A DNA stretch of 64,000 nt, from positions 1-64,000 of the forward strand of contig JASJOG010000504.1 in the NCBI GenBank assembly GCA_030142905.1, in the 5' to 3' direction. Below are positions 36,253 to 45,370 of this stretch, piece after piece. Source of the stretch: Heliopora coerulea. Its lineage: Eukaryota > Cnidaria > Anthozoa > Scleralcyonacea > Helioporidae. A program made the translations under genes and the position numbers. Each line of letters begins with the position of its first letter. The first letter of the stretch is position 1. A model generated the notes under the pieces. That model was not told where the DNA came from and made no database searches. It saw nothing but the letters and a program-made list of their open reading frames with translations.

Positions 36253-36324
36253 GTCCCTGACGGGAATCGAAACCGTAATCTTCTGATTGCCGGTGAGATG
36301 CTCTAACCATTGAGCTACAAAGAC
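36253..36324 (-). tRNA. tRNA-like sequence in fold-back element (left half)
   Basis: 72 nt on the minus strand. Acceptor ends GTCTTTG / CAGGGAC pair, with two G-U pairs. The D arm is GCTC / GAGC and a B box is present (GTTTCGATTCC, one change). The anticodon loop would be CCGGCAA: position 33 is C rather than T, so a working tRNA is unlikely. Mirror copy of 36656-36727. Confidence 0.6.
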
Positions 36325-36655
36325 TCAGATGGTGAGCGAAGGTTAAATGTGTGTACTGGTTCGTATAGATGGTAGACATATGTATTGCCAGTTTGCTAGT
36401 CTTGATATGTCGGCTATTTTTATGTTAATCAATGATGTGTTTGTGGTAGCTGGGTAATTATGTTCTTAAAAGAAAGTTTTTCTGAGAGAACAGCTTGAGA
36501 GCGTGCGTATTAAGAACACAATTACCAAGCTACCACAAAACACATCATTGATTAACATAAAAATAGACGACATATCGAGATTAGCAGACTGGCAGTACTA
36601 ATGTCTACCATCTATACGAACCAGTACACAAATTTAACCTTCGTTCACCATCTGA

Positions 36656-36727
36656 GTCTTTGTAGCTCAATGGTTAGAGCGTCTCATCGGCGATCAGAAG
36701 GTTACGGGTTCGATTCCTGTCAGGGAC
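36656..36727 (+). tRNA. tRNA-like sequence in fold-back element (right half)
   Basis: Folds as a complete 72-nt cloverleaf: acceptor GTCTTTG / CAGGGAC, D stem GCTC / GAGC, anticodon stem TCTCA / TCAGA (one mismatch), T arm ACGGG-TTCGATT-CCTGT. Box A (TAGCTCAATGG) and box B (GGGTTCGATTCC) are intact, so it could promote pol III transcription. The loop TCGGCGA would give anticodon GGC but lacks T33, so I call it tRNA-derived, not a functional tRNA gene. Confidence 0.65.
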
Positions 36728-36776
36728 TCCGAAAGTTTTTTGAGAGAGTAACTTGAGAGCGTGCGTATTAAGAAGA

Positions 36777-38122
36777 TATTAAAGCTACCATTACACACTT
36801 TACTTTTCATTAAGTCTTACTAGCCCAGCCAAATGTTGTTAACAGTCAGTCTGCAATGTTATCCTTTTGATGTAAATATAAAAGCCAATAGAAAACTTTG
36901 AAATGAAATTCCATGATAAACCAGACAATGTTGAAATATTTTAAAAAGCTACACTACAAACGCTTCGTTTGTTTCTTAAGTTATACAGGATTTTAACAAG
37001 ACTCAATAAGTCTGAACACCAACTCTGAACTTAAGGCAAATCATGGCTGTTTATCATTTCATAAGCGATATGAAACCAACCATTACGTAATCGACTACTC
37101 GCTAAATCTTACTTGTGCAGCCAAATTTTGTCGATAGTTTGATCTGCAATGTTATCCCTTCCATGTAAAGATAAAAGACAATATAAAACCATGAAATGAG
37201 ATGCCGTGATGAACCAGGCGATGTTGAAATGTGTTAAAAAGCTATGTAACAAAGATTTTGTTTTTCCCCGTTCTTCCAAGAATATCGGAGCGGTAAAATT
37301 AATGTTGTTGTAAACCTAATATCCACGACAAAAAATTTGCAAATTATCTGCCATAGGATTACGAATGATCAAAATTAATTTCAGAGCCTAGAACTGGGTC
37401 TGTTTATCTCTATCTTGAATTTTGGTTTTCCGCATAGCAGATCAATAACCACGATTATCTCGAGGAAAAAGTTCAAGTTTCATTCATTGGAAGTTAGGTT
37501 TGAGCTAGAGGTCTTTAGTTTATCAGTAAAGAGCCATTATAAGAAGTCCAAGTAGCTTACCGTAATTCTACGAATTTGATCTAGTAAGTGAAACAGCACT
37601 GTTTACGTACCATTAAAACAACCGAACTCAATTTTTCTAATGCCTAAAACCACTATAACGTGAATAGCTTGAGGTTCGTTCTAAGCGTGTATAACGCTAC
37701 AAAGTAACATTTAATTCAGAAGATGACCGCCAGTGAGGCCGTCTAAACGTCATTCACAAACAGTCTTTCTCAAAGACTATACTGATCCAGACGATGAAGT
37801 CTTCCCACAGAGAAACTGTCCGGGCATCATACATCTGACCCCCAACGTAAAACTACTGTATGTCAAAAGAAAGGTTTCAGGTATTACGAAAAGTAAGCCT
37901 GAAAAACGTGATAGTATTTTACTGACATAACGAATCCAGGTTTGTATTTTAAACAAGTTTGTTCGTGCTCATTAAAATATGGCATGCATTTGGATATCAA
38001 ATCGTGAATTATTTGTTATAGTACTTTTTTTAAATATCTGAAACATGTCTGGACAAGTTGGAAAGGAATTGAGTTTGGTCAGCTGCCAAAACAACAAAGA
38101 AACGAAATTGTTATCATTAAAC
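36777..38122. other. Right part of unit 3
   Basis: Matches 17660-18292 and 22288-22990. The junction at about 37410-37435 is the empty site of the unit 2 retrotransposon. At 37718-37770 is the paired Penelope-type hammerhead-like motif (CTGA then GAAGATGACC..., stem GACCGCC / GGCCGTC), here with GAAA changed to TAAA, so it is dead. No gene. Confidence 0.5.
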
Positions 38123-38212
38123 TGTTCTCCCGTTAATACCAGCTTCGCTGATGGGATTTTTTAACAGTATAAATAAAGAGTTTATTATTATTATTATTAT
38201 TATTACTACTAA
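38123..38212 (+). mobile_element. Retroelement 3' end with (ATT)n tail
   Basis: About 90 bp present only in unit 3. It contains ATAAATAAAGAG, then eight TTA/ATT units. CR1/L2-type elements end in such short repeats, so this is a severely 5'-truncated insertion. A short TAAAC lies at both edges and may be the target duplication. Confidence 0.6.
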
Positions 38213-38246
38213 ACCTTCTCAGTCATTTACCTAGTTGTAAAAACAA

Positions 38247-38729
38247 TACGATCGAACCTCGATTATCCGGACGCATCGGGAGGCACGAAATGAGTCCCGA
38301 TAATCCAGAGTCTGGTTAATCGAAATTATCAATATTGACGAGTTTAGCACACGAGCAAACTAAAATTGAAACTTATTTACAGTCATTATTCAGCTACCTT
38401 TACATTTAAAAATACCGTATTCAAATAAATTTGTCTGTTTCAAAGTGCTGCATTTAGTTCGCACAGCAAATACAAAAATTCTACAAAGCTGCATTAGTTG
38501 TACCCGTATCAACATCTTTCTGTCACTCCATCACGTCGAACAGTTCTGAAAAGACTCAATTTCCTATCAGGAACAAGAACTGCTTCTATTGTTCCCAGTT
38601 CCCACTTCAACTAGAGTGGAGCAATGATACTAACAATAGTTTATTCACAAAAATTTGTACACTCAAAAAAAATCCGCATATTCTGAATTTTCTGAAAATG
38701 GAAGTGCAGATTATGAGGTTCGAATAGAC
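38247..38729. mobile_element. Pogo/Tigger-like non-autonomous DNA transposon
   Basis: The left end is CGATCGAACCTCGATTATCC after TA. The right end, read on the other strand, is CTATTCGAACCTCATAATCT, a clear inverted match with several changes. The interior of about 440 bp has no open frame. The left 110 bp is shared with the end of unit 2. Confidence 0.55.
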
Positions 38730-38766
38730 ATTGATTGATTTTAATTTTTCTTGTCTCTTACGAAAA

Positions 38767-39056
38767 TTTCACGTCATTTAAGATGTGAAAAACATACGGT
38801 ACTCGAATATTTTCACATCTGAAATTTTCGTTACCCACATTGAATGGGTACGTTTTCACACATGAAATACCTAATTCACATGTGAAATCAATTGCTTTCA
38901 AATTTCACATGTGAAATGTTGGTCTATGAAACATGTATTTAACATATGAAATGAAATATTTTCACATATGAAAATTAATTTCACTTGTGAGGTTTTTCTT
39001 TCATATATGGAATTGAAACAATTCAAATGTGAAAATCTATTTTTATATGCGAAATT
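38767..39056. repeat. Cluster of TTTCACATGTGAAA-type palindromes
   Basis: Around eleven copies or near-copies of a 13-14 bp palindrome in 290 bp, for example TTCACATGTGAAAT at 38876 and 38901, TTTTCACATCTGAAA at 38812, TTTTCACACATGAAA at 38853 and TTTTCACATATGAAAA at 38958. Spacing is irregular (about 15-45 bp). The core CACATG/CATGTG is an E-box. It may be a regulatory cluster or a decayed palindromic satellite. Confidence 0.7.
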
Positions 39057-39289
39057 GCATGAGAAATTAATAATAATAAAAATAATATACAATATTTATA
39101 CAGGTTAACTTGATCAGCTAAACAATACTAGCTGGAAAATAAATAAAATTATTATAACTAACCCAATGTACCTAATTACTAGTTATTCCACACTTGTCTA
39201 AAATTTAATTTGTAATTAAATCAGAGCAAAGGTTCCTAAAAATCTACTAGCCAATTTCTATGAAAAAGCTTTCTACATATACATGTACA

Positions 39290-39800
39290 CTTAAAAATCC
39301 GGAAGGACGTTCCATTCGTCTTCTCGTAGTAAATTAAAAATTAATAGATCTTGAAACAAAAACATATTGCGACCAGATTCTGTTTTTCCTCTTGGTAGCT
39401 TCAGTTTCGAGTTATTTCTTCTAGTTTCCTTCCGGCGGGACAATTTTTCAAAGATTCCTCTAAATTTTTCAGGCACGAGTCTATTTAAACATTTAAAAAC
39501 TTCTTGTGTGAAATGTTGTTTTCTGACTTTTGGTATTAGGCAACAACCATTTGAAATAGCATTTTTGCCACAAACGATTTAAAAAACATGATCTAGAACT
39601 AGTTAAAATCGTGACGTGGACTAATGCCCTGACGGATACGTGACAATAGTTTAATTCTTGTGGAGGTCTTTTTCATAGTTCTAACAATATGTTCGTTGTT
39701 GACAAGTGACTTGTCCATTTCTACACCCAAGTATTCGTAAGATTCCACCTCGTTTTTACTGGTTCCGTTTTATCTTTACTGACACTTTCCGTGAATTATT
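39290..39800 (-). pseudogene. RT C-terminal relic of another CR1-like family
   Basis: On the minus strand: EVESYEYLGVEMDKSLVNNE, KKTSTRIKLLSRIRQGISP, a break, then RLVPEKFRGIFEKLSRRKE and LKLPRGKTESGRN. This is the usual order of the C-terminal end of a non-LTR RT (YLGV, LLSRIR, KT-GR). At least one frameshift. The sequence differs from the other RT relics in the window. Confidence 0.6.
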
Positions 39801-39904
39801 TAGTTTTTTCTTTGGATGACAGGTTTATATGTACAGCACACGTACATATCTTGATTAGCTTCACAAGCGCAGAGGCAAAAAGAATAGGGTTATACCGGGT
39901 TATC

Positions 39905-40030
39905 TTTTGAACGAGAAAAAACCCATGAGCGATTTTCCTTACCTGACCGCAACAGAGAATAATTTAGATACAATACATTGGGTAGAAACAGACGTACTTG
40001 AAATAATAAATGCAATGAACTCCCTCTAAA
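39905..40030 (+). pseudogene. Possible N-terminal RT fragment
   Basis: A plus-strand frame reads DFPYLTATENNLDTIHWVET then DVLEIINAMNS before a stop. The DVLEIINAMNS part resembles the segment just ahead of the first RT blocks in CR1-like proteins. Too short for certainty. Confidence 0.25.
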
Positions 40031-40211
40031 GAGCTATCTACACAGGCGATTCTTCTTGCATTTTTTCTCATGCTGAAGCATGTGATTGAGTAAACAACTC
40101 ACCAAAGTATTATACTGTATAGTTTGGTAAAAATGATCCGCAAGTCAATCCACTCGATTGCATGTGCCAGGATGCTAAAAATCGCAGTAAAATCACCCGT
40201 GTAAACAGCCC
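40031..40211. mobile_element. MITE, copy 3 (outside the array)
   Basis: Ends AAAGAGCTATCTACACAGGC and, on the other strand, TAAGGGCTGTTTACACGGGT. Diverged from the unit 2 and 3 copies throughout but the same length and ends, so it defines the element independently of the array duplication. Confidence 0.6.
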
Positions 40212-40224
40212 TTATGACCGGCAC

Positions 40225-40661
40225 CTTTGGGACCACTCTAACTGTCCGTTTTAGAAAGATGTCCGTCTAAGGGGGAGATTATGTAATATGACACCGGCCA
40301 TCTGAATAAAACCTTCGACACTCAGCGCCAGTCTTTCTGCGGTGCTTGCAGGCTGCTTAAAGTGTGTAATAGTACGTTTTCATGTGACGTCATAAAGCTC
40401 GGTCATTTAGCTTTTGGAATACACACAGATCTGACAAGATCAGAGATGGTTTTTCGCTGCATCAAGGACTATGGCAATCGGACCGAACGAGATAAGGAAT
40501 TCATTGTTTAGGCTTCCAAATGTTAACGAAAACGCGAAATATGCTGAATTGGTGTCCTTAATGCAGGAAACTTTGACATTATGAAATAATTACAGAATAT
40601 ATCTACAATGCTGCAAAAAATTAATCAATAAAAATGGAACATTATTTTTTGCTTTTGAATT
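40225..40661. other. Repeat fragments, no gene
   Basis: At 40229-40290 a stretch with GTCCGTTTTAGAAAGATGTC and GTCCGTCTAAGGGGG resembles the transposon fragment at 43570-43715. The remainder has nothing I recognise. Confidence 0.4.
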
Positions 40662-42310
40662 TCAGTTGTTTCCAAATTTTCTTTTGTTTGTGTTCTTACA
40701 GCACTCTGTACAGTACCAATATTTTTTTAGTAAGTCAGCAGTATTACGTTTGAGGCATTTGAAATGAAACCATTTAACTGGACAATTTGTGGAACTGCAC
40801 TTTATCATTGCAACTGGCTCAGGTCCCCAACAACAACAATTCCCTTTCCTTTGGATATCTTCACTCCGGCAGGAAGCAGGAGTTTCTTCAGGGTTGTTGT
40901 TGCTACCATTGTCAGGATTGCATGAAAAATAGTTGTGTTCACCGAAAATATTCTTCAGGAAACTTTGAATTGGGAGCCTAGTGAAATAATTCCTCACCAA
41001 CTCCGTTATAATAGCCATTTCAAAAAAATCTTGATATTTGTTACCATGGTGTCCTAGGTAAACTGACGTCAAAGTAACCTCTCATAATGAATGTCTTTTA
41101 ATGTCCAAAATATGAAATCACAGTACTCTGTATTTGTAAGGAACATATGTTCCTGAACCTGGTAAAAATCTTGATGATTCCTTTTCAAATAAATCAAACC
41201 TATTTCTGACTTAATTAACGTAAATGTCTTGCCAAGACAGGCTTCTTCGATCATTTGGACTTTTTTTGTGAAAGAAGATTTTAACTCACCTACTCCACTT
41301 CCACGGCAAGTGGAGTGAGCTCTGAAATCAGGTGTTGCCCTCAGGAATGGGTAGTCAGGATTTAGGCAAAGTCCACATTCTATCACAGAAAAGCCATCAT
41401 GTTCTTTCATGTAGTTACAGCATACCTAAAAAGCATTCTTCTCATTTTCTAGTCCCCACTTGCTAGCTTTAGTACTGAACTGGTGGGCTGATGGAAATAC
41501 AATTGATTTGATTGGAGTTTTAAATAGTTTATATGTAGAAAAAGAGCCGACATCTTGGATTTTTGATGAAATCACAAGACCAAAGGGATGTCTGTACCAA
41601 AGTTTGGACTTTACCTGCTTGGTTGTAGACCTCTCCAGATTTTTTACCTCTTCTGCAGTAAATTGCATTTATGAATATAATTTCAGGTTAATTAATGTTC
41701 AAATGTACAAATCTTTCCAACTTAGTGTTGTACATGATACAAAAATGTAAAGCACCAACATGTGTACATAACTTTCCAAGTCCAGCTTTGCAATTGCAAT
41801 AAAACGAGACAACTACTCCTTCTGGTTAAACGATTACCTGAAGCTACATTGAAACTTCATACATTCACTGTTAATCCAGAAAAAAAGAAAGCAAATGAGT
41901 AAATGGAAGACTTTAGTTTTTTTTTTCAATATAAAAGTGGCTAAAGAAGCTGTTGTTAAAGCAAACTTACCACAGAAGGTTGCACTTTGTACTTAAAAAC
42001 ATGGAAGCCATTTCTCACGATTTACATATCTCCACTTACCCTGCCGTTAATGAACTGATTCTAAGATTCCAGTCCTTTATAACTGTTTATTGGTGTAAAC
42101 AGATGTTTGATTTACCAAGTACATGTAGTTATCGGGAAATTGCAAATCAAGGTAGTTCGTCATGTTTTGACTTCGTTGTGTCTCCCGCTCTTCCATTTCG
42201 TACGAGTCAGATCCAATTAACACCATGGTTTTCTTCACATAACGTTTTTTGTGAACTCTATCTAAGGTGTCCTTGTAGTCATTCATTCGCTTAGTTGATT
42301 TTGGAGGCAT
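40662..42310 (-). pseudogene. SWIM - YqaJ nuclease - PHD protein relic
   Basis: Parts appear in order on the minus strand. N-terminal MPPKSTKRMNDY (42310) and YLVNQTSVYTNKQL are followed after a shift by NQFINGRV. A SWIM zinc motif, CNCKAGLGKLCTHVGALHF, lies near 41798-41740. The YqaJ exonuclease-fold region starts at 41668 with EEVKNLERSTTKQVKSKLWY. Its active-site blocks follow: FLRATPDF (Asp), GELKSSFTKK (Glu-x-Lys) and YQVQEHMFLTN (Gln). The C-terminal PHD finger has CSSTNCPVKWFHFKCL and YWYCTECC. A GTAAGT donor near 41970 suggests at least one intron upstream of the SWIM part. Frameshifts at about 42075, 41420 (beside a T-run) and 41070, with in-frame stops, make it a relic. YqaJ-type enzymes trim DNA ends; such fusions are repeated in cnidarian genomes, perhaps as parts of mobile DNA (inference). 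Confidence 0.75.
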
Positions 42311-42945
42311 CTTTCTCTACTAGAAGAGTTTTTTTTCATAATTTTTGGACGATATCACATTTCACAACATCTGTTGTTTGTACTCCAATAATACCATGTG
42401 ACCCGAAAGAAGTGACATGATGAAAAGGTTCTATTGGTGCAATTAATGCGGCGACATTCTAATGTAGTCATAGAATTTAGCATGGTACCACATCGATGCT
42501 TTGATAAAATTACTAGATTCCACAGAAAGAAGATGCAGTCGGTTTATGTGATAAAACCAAATGCATCTGGTTTTCTCTTCAGTTCTTCCTCTGCTGCCTT
42601 CGTTTTAATAAAAATAAAAGAAGTGATTCTTCTTCAGATTCAAAATCAAATTTTGGGTACATTTTCATCGAACCTTAATCAGCACATGAATCCGTTAACC
42701 TCAAGGGCAACAGGAGTGAAAATGACCCAAAACACTAAGTACTTAGTGTAAAATGATTTTATTTTTTGGAGACTCCAATTTACCTTATAGTACAGAGTCT
42801 GACACGTTACTGACAACTAAGATCTTACATCGTATTAAATATCATTAGTAACAATTTATGTATAAATGTTACACTGACGTTTCGAGTGAAGGCCTTCAAT
42901 ATACATTGGGTAGTTCAACATACGACTAAGATACATGTTAGTGAT
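42311..42945. other. No gene recognised
   Basis: A plus-strand open frame at 42434-42751 has no motif and no counterpart elsewhere in the window. I leave it uncalled. Near 42880-42900, GACGTTTCGAGTGAAGGCC is another Penelope-like end word. Confidence 0.35.
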
Positions 42946-43142
42946 GGTAGATCGTGCAGGTTAGTGTAGTCTTGAGAAAGACTGTTGGTGACTGACTTTT
43001 GGAAGGCGTTAGTTGTGGTCATCTTGTTGACTTTCCTTTTCATCGTCTCTGAAGATGACCACCATTGAGGCCGTCAAACCGTCAGTCACCAACAGTCTTT
43101 CTTAAAACAACACTAACCTGCACGATCTACCATCACTGACAT
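42946..43142. mobile_element. Head-to-head Penelope-type terminal sequences
   Basis: Two arms of about 95 bp are reverse complements of each other around a short spacer near 43040. The plus-strand arm runs CTGAAGATGACCACC, GGCCGTCAAACCGTCAGTCA, CCAACAGTCTTTCTT, then GCACGATCTACCATCACTGA. The minus-strand arm repeats this. They are the same family as 22580 and 37718. The GAAA of the hammerhead-like core is lost in both arms. Confidence 0.6.
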
Positions 43143-43569
43143 GTATCGATTCTTCCGGGTTCACACTATTTACTTTAATACGACTAAGAATTTGTTAATT
43201 TTTGAACACAAGTAATTTTCGATATCGTGACATATTCAAATTTCTTCATGCTATTATTACGAATCTACTAGTATAGCCGTTACGTGTCCGCTCTGAGAGG
43301 AATTTTGAATCATTCTCTACCGGAGAAGTATCCGTTCTCCGTTTTGGTGCCCATTTACACGATAGGATTGTCGTGTACCAATGTTCATCCAGGGGTATGT
43401 AATGTTGTTTGAAAGGCACAATTCCTAATTTCAATTCGCTCACTAACGTAGCAATGCAGGCGCAAGACTACATTCTATTAATCGGATATATTAGAACGAA
43501 CAATCGAATACGACAGTCATTCTGTAAATAGGTCTTAAGGGAAAATTTGGTTATGGTAAAATAATGAAT

Positions 43570-43715
43570 AAGCGGCCAGAACCAAACGTGGTGTCCGTCT
43601 TAGAAGGGTGTCTGTATTAGAGAGATAAACGGTGCAGATAAATGGATAAACGGTGCAGACCAAAAGTGGTAACAGTCTTAGGGGGGCGTCTGTTAAGAGG
43701 GGGTCCACTGTACAA
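43570..43715 (-). mobile_element. DNA transposon end (pogo-like)
   Basis: The minus strand starts after TA with CAGTGGACCCCCTCTTAACA, a pogo/Tigger-type terminal sequence, then repeats GACGCC and CACTTTTGGTC words. The partner end is not found, so this is a fragment. Similar words occur at 40229-40290. Confidence 0.45.
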
Positions 43716-43777
43716 ATTTCCTTGTCCTCTTGGATCTCGTTTATATGGAAAGAAGTTGGCCTAACATAGCATCATAA

Positions 43778-45370
43778 GGCCTATAATTATCCCATCGCCC
43801 ACCACGCGAAGCGTGGTGCGAGGGTACTAATGTCGACGTGCCTGGAGTCCTTTTATACGCTTGGTGACTAGGGAAAAAAATTTTTGCATTGAGTATCTAT
43901 CTTTATATATATATAGGTATATATCCATGGATTCCAGTCACTCAAGAAGTCCGTGTTAAAGCTCGGGGACTGGTATGTTGTTGAGCAAATCTTAGGTTAC
44001 TTAGGTCCGTATTGAAGCAAATCGGTTTGATCTCGGGTTTTTTCCGTTTTACGGATCTCTCAGACGTTGTTTACATCATTTGAACACTGAAGCCAGTAAA
44101 TGATTTTAGACCGCCAAACGAAATGGCTCTCTTGGTGCTTGTGGCTAGTTTCACTTTTGGAGGCCATCTTAGTGTCTGGACAATTTATGTGTTGAAACAG
44201 CAATTCCCAAAGTTAGCTCCTTGGAATATGCATTGGCCAACTGTTTATTTGTTGCAGCAACGCTTTGTCTTGGTTCTTCCTGATAAATATGAACAAAAGA
44301 CGTATGGGAACTCGCTTGCTGTCAGGACATTTGCTAAGCGACTAAGTGTAAACGACATTCTTCGCTGAAGTTGAATAGATGCTGATTTGTATAAATCTCG
44401 AGATTTTTCACGTTCTGGTAACCACTTACCTGAGCTACACAATCACAGGTAAGTCTGAATCGAGTAGCTTTGAAATACAAGTTCTGCGAACGGAATTGTT
44501 TTGAACAGCTTTCAAAAGTGGCTTCCCGACTTCATTCTTCCCCGAGGAAGACTTTTTGTACCAAATATTGTTGCCGACCGGTAACGTTCGAGGATGCTCC
44601 AATTTTAAGACGAAAAGCCTGGCCATATAAAAAAAAATCATTTCTTTAAAGCAACATGAGTGAAACGTTTGACCGGAAAACGACTCGAAATACCTCAGGA
44701 TCGCAACTAATACAAGGTCTTGATACGAACAGTAGAATTGTCAGAACGGATCTCTTACCTTTCATTAAACCATTTCAGGTTATACTCACCAAACGCTTTG
44801 TTTTAATAAGACTTAATCGAAATTTTAATCATAAATATGACGGCAAGCAGGTTAAATATACAGTAAGCTATGTAGGTTATTAATTTGAGGCCGAATTGTG
44901 CGTGTTTTATATTATCTTTATTATTATTATTTCATTCTGTCTTTCAGTTATAGTAAGGACGATTTTTCTGATAAGTTGGAAAATTATCTATGTTATTTGT
45001 ATTCTCGAGTGATATTTTGTTACATTTTTATTCTCGGCATCCTTCCCGCAGTTTGACGTTTGTCGCCTCCGTCAATCTAACGAAAACTCTAAAAACATAA
45101 CGCCCACGCAACCACACCCACGTATGCTTCGGTGTGTCACACAAAAGTGTTTTAATGTTTACATGCTGGACAGAATTTGTTACAGTGTTTAAATGTTGTG
45201 TTTTTGTTATACTGCGTACCTTCTTTCAGTTATAGTATGTGGGATTTGTCTTTTTGACAATTTTGAAAAATTATCATTGTTACTTGGATTCTAGAGAGAT
45301 ATATTGGAAGGGTGGGCGAGGGGTTGTTGCGTGCACGTATTACTAGTACAAGACATGATTGTCTTATATA
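43778..45370 (+). repeat. Left copy of a 1.6 kb inverted repeat pair
   Basis: Three collinear blocks match 58136-59800 in reverse: 43778-44000 with 59590-59800, 44560-44880 with 58460-58790, and 45180-45340 with 58136-58290. The outer end is CCCACCACGCGAAGCGTGGT (itself palindromic), followed by GCGAGGG, a TATATA tract and CTCGGGGACTGGTATGTTG. The two copies enclose units 4 and 5. They may be two insertions of one element in opposite orientation. A sub-block (44936-45010) is also repeated at 45226-45300. The element is not one I recognise. Confidence 0.65.
44656..44883 (+). CDS. Hypothetical protein in the inverted repeat element
   Basis: 75 codons: MSETFDRKTTRNTSGSQL, then LDTNSRIVRTDLLPF, FQVILTKRFVLIRLN and YDGKQVKYTVSYVGY before a stop. 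The reverse copy at 58470-58690 begins MSEKFDWKTIRNISKSQLMQ and is similar over the whole length but has stops, so this was probably coding in the parent element. No domain recognised. A CACAG|GTAAGT donor lies at about 44446-44455, upstream, so the ORF may be one exon of a longer gene. Confidence 0.35.
   Translation: MSETFDRKTTRNTSGSQLIQGLDTNSRIVRTDLLPFIKPFQVILTKRFVLIRLNRNFNHKYDGKQVKYTVSYVGY

Larger units (their letters stand above)
36169..36776. mobile_element. tRNA-bearing fold-back element, subfamily 2, with 10-bp direct repeats
   Basis: Inserted in unit 3 only. TATTAAAGCT flanks it at 36159-36168 and 36777-36786, and the empty site in unit 2 is near 17653-17668. Layout: leader (36169-36211) and arm (about 36212-36252), a minus-strand tRNA-like core (36253-36324), its 5' part (to 36426), leader again (36427-36469), a plus-strand arm and leader (36470-36553), then 5' part, plus-strand tRNA-like core (36656-36727) and arm (to 36776). 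The two halves are inverted repeats of each other. The inner leader pair (36425-36467 with 36511-36555) forms its own hairpin. The right half lacks the terminal leader. This is one tandem unit plus its reverse copy. Confidence 0.8.
26798..38356. repeat. Array unit 3 (paired with unit 2)
   Basis: Collinear with 9321-23135. It lacks the 4 kb retrotransposon of unit 2 and has three insertions of its own. Inside are a MITE, the nuclease-like relic, repeat R, array gene copy 3, a Penelope-type motif and a pogo-like end, in the same order as unit 2. Confidence 0.85.

Noticed and set aside
36656..36727. Functional alanine tRNA gene
   Set aside because: The cloverleaf forms but position 33 is not T, the anticodon stem has a mismatch and the sequence is embedded in a fold-back repeat on both strands.
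39367..39582. 71-codon plus-strand frame
   Set aside because: Antisense shadow of the minus-strand RT C-terminal relic.
41953..42294. 113-codon plus-strand frame
   Set aside because: Antisense to the SWIM-YqaJ-PHD relic, whose motifs read on the minus strand.
44123..44368. 81-codon plus-strand frame in the left inverted-repeat copy
   Set aside because: No clear counterpart in the right copy and no motif, unlike the 44656 frame, so I left it uncalled.
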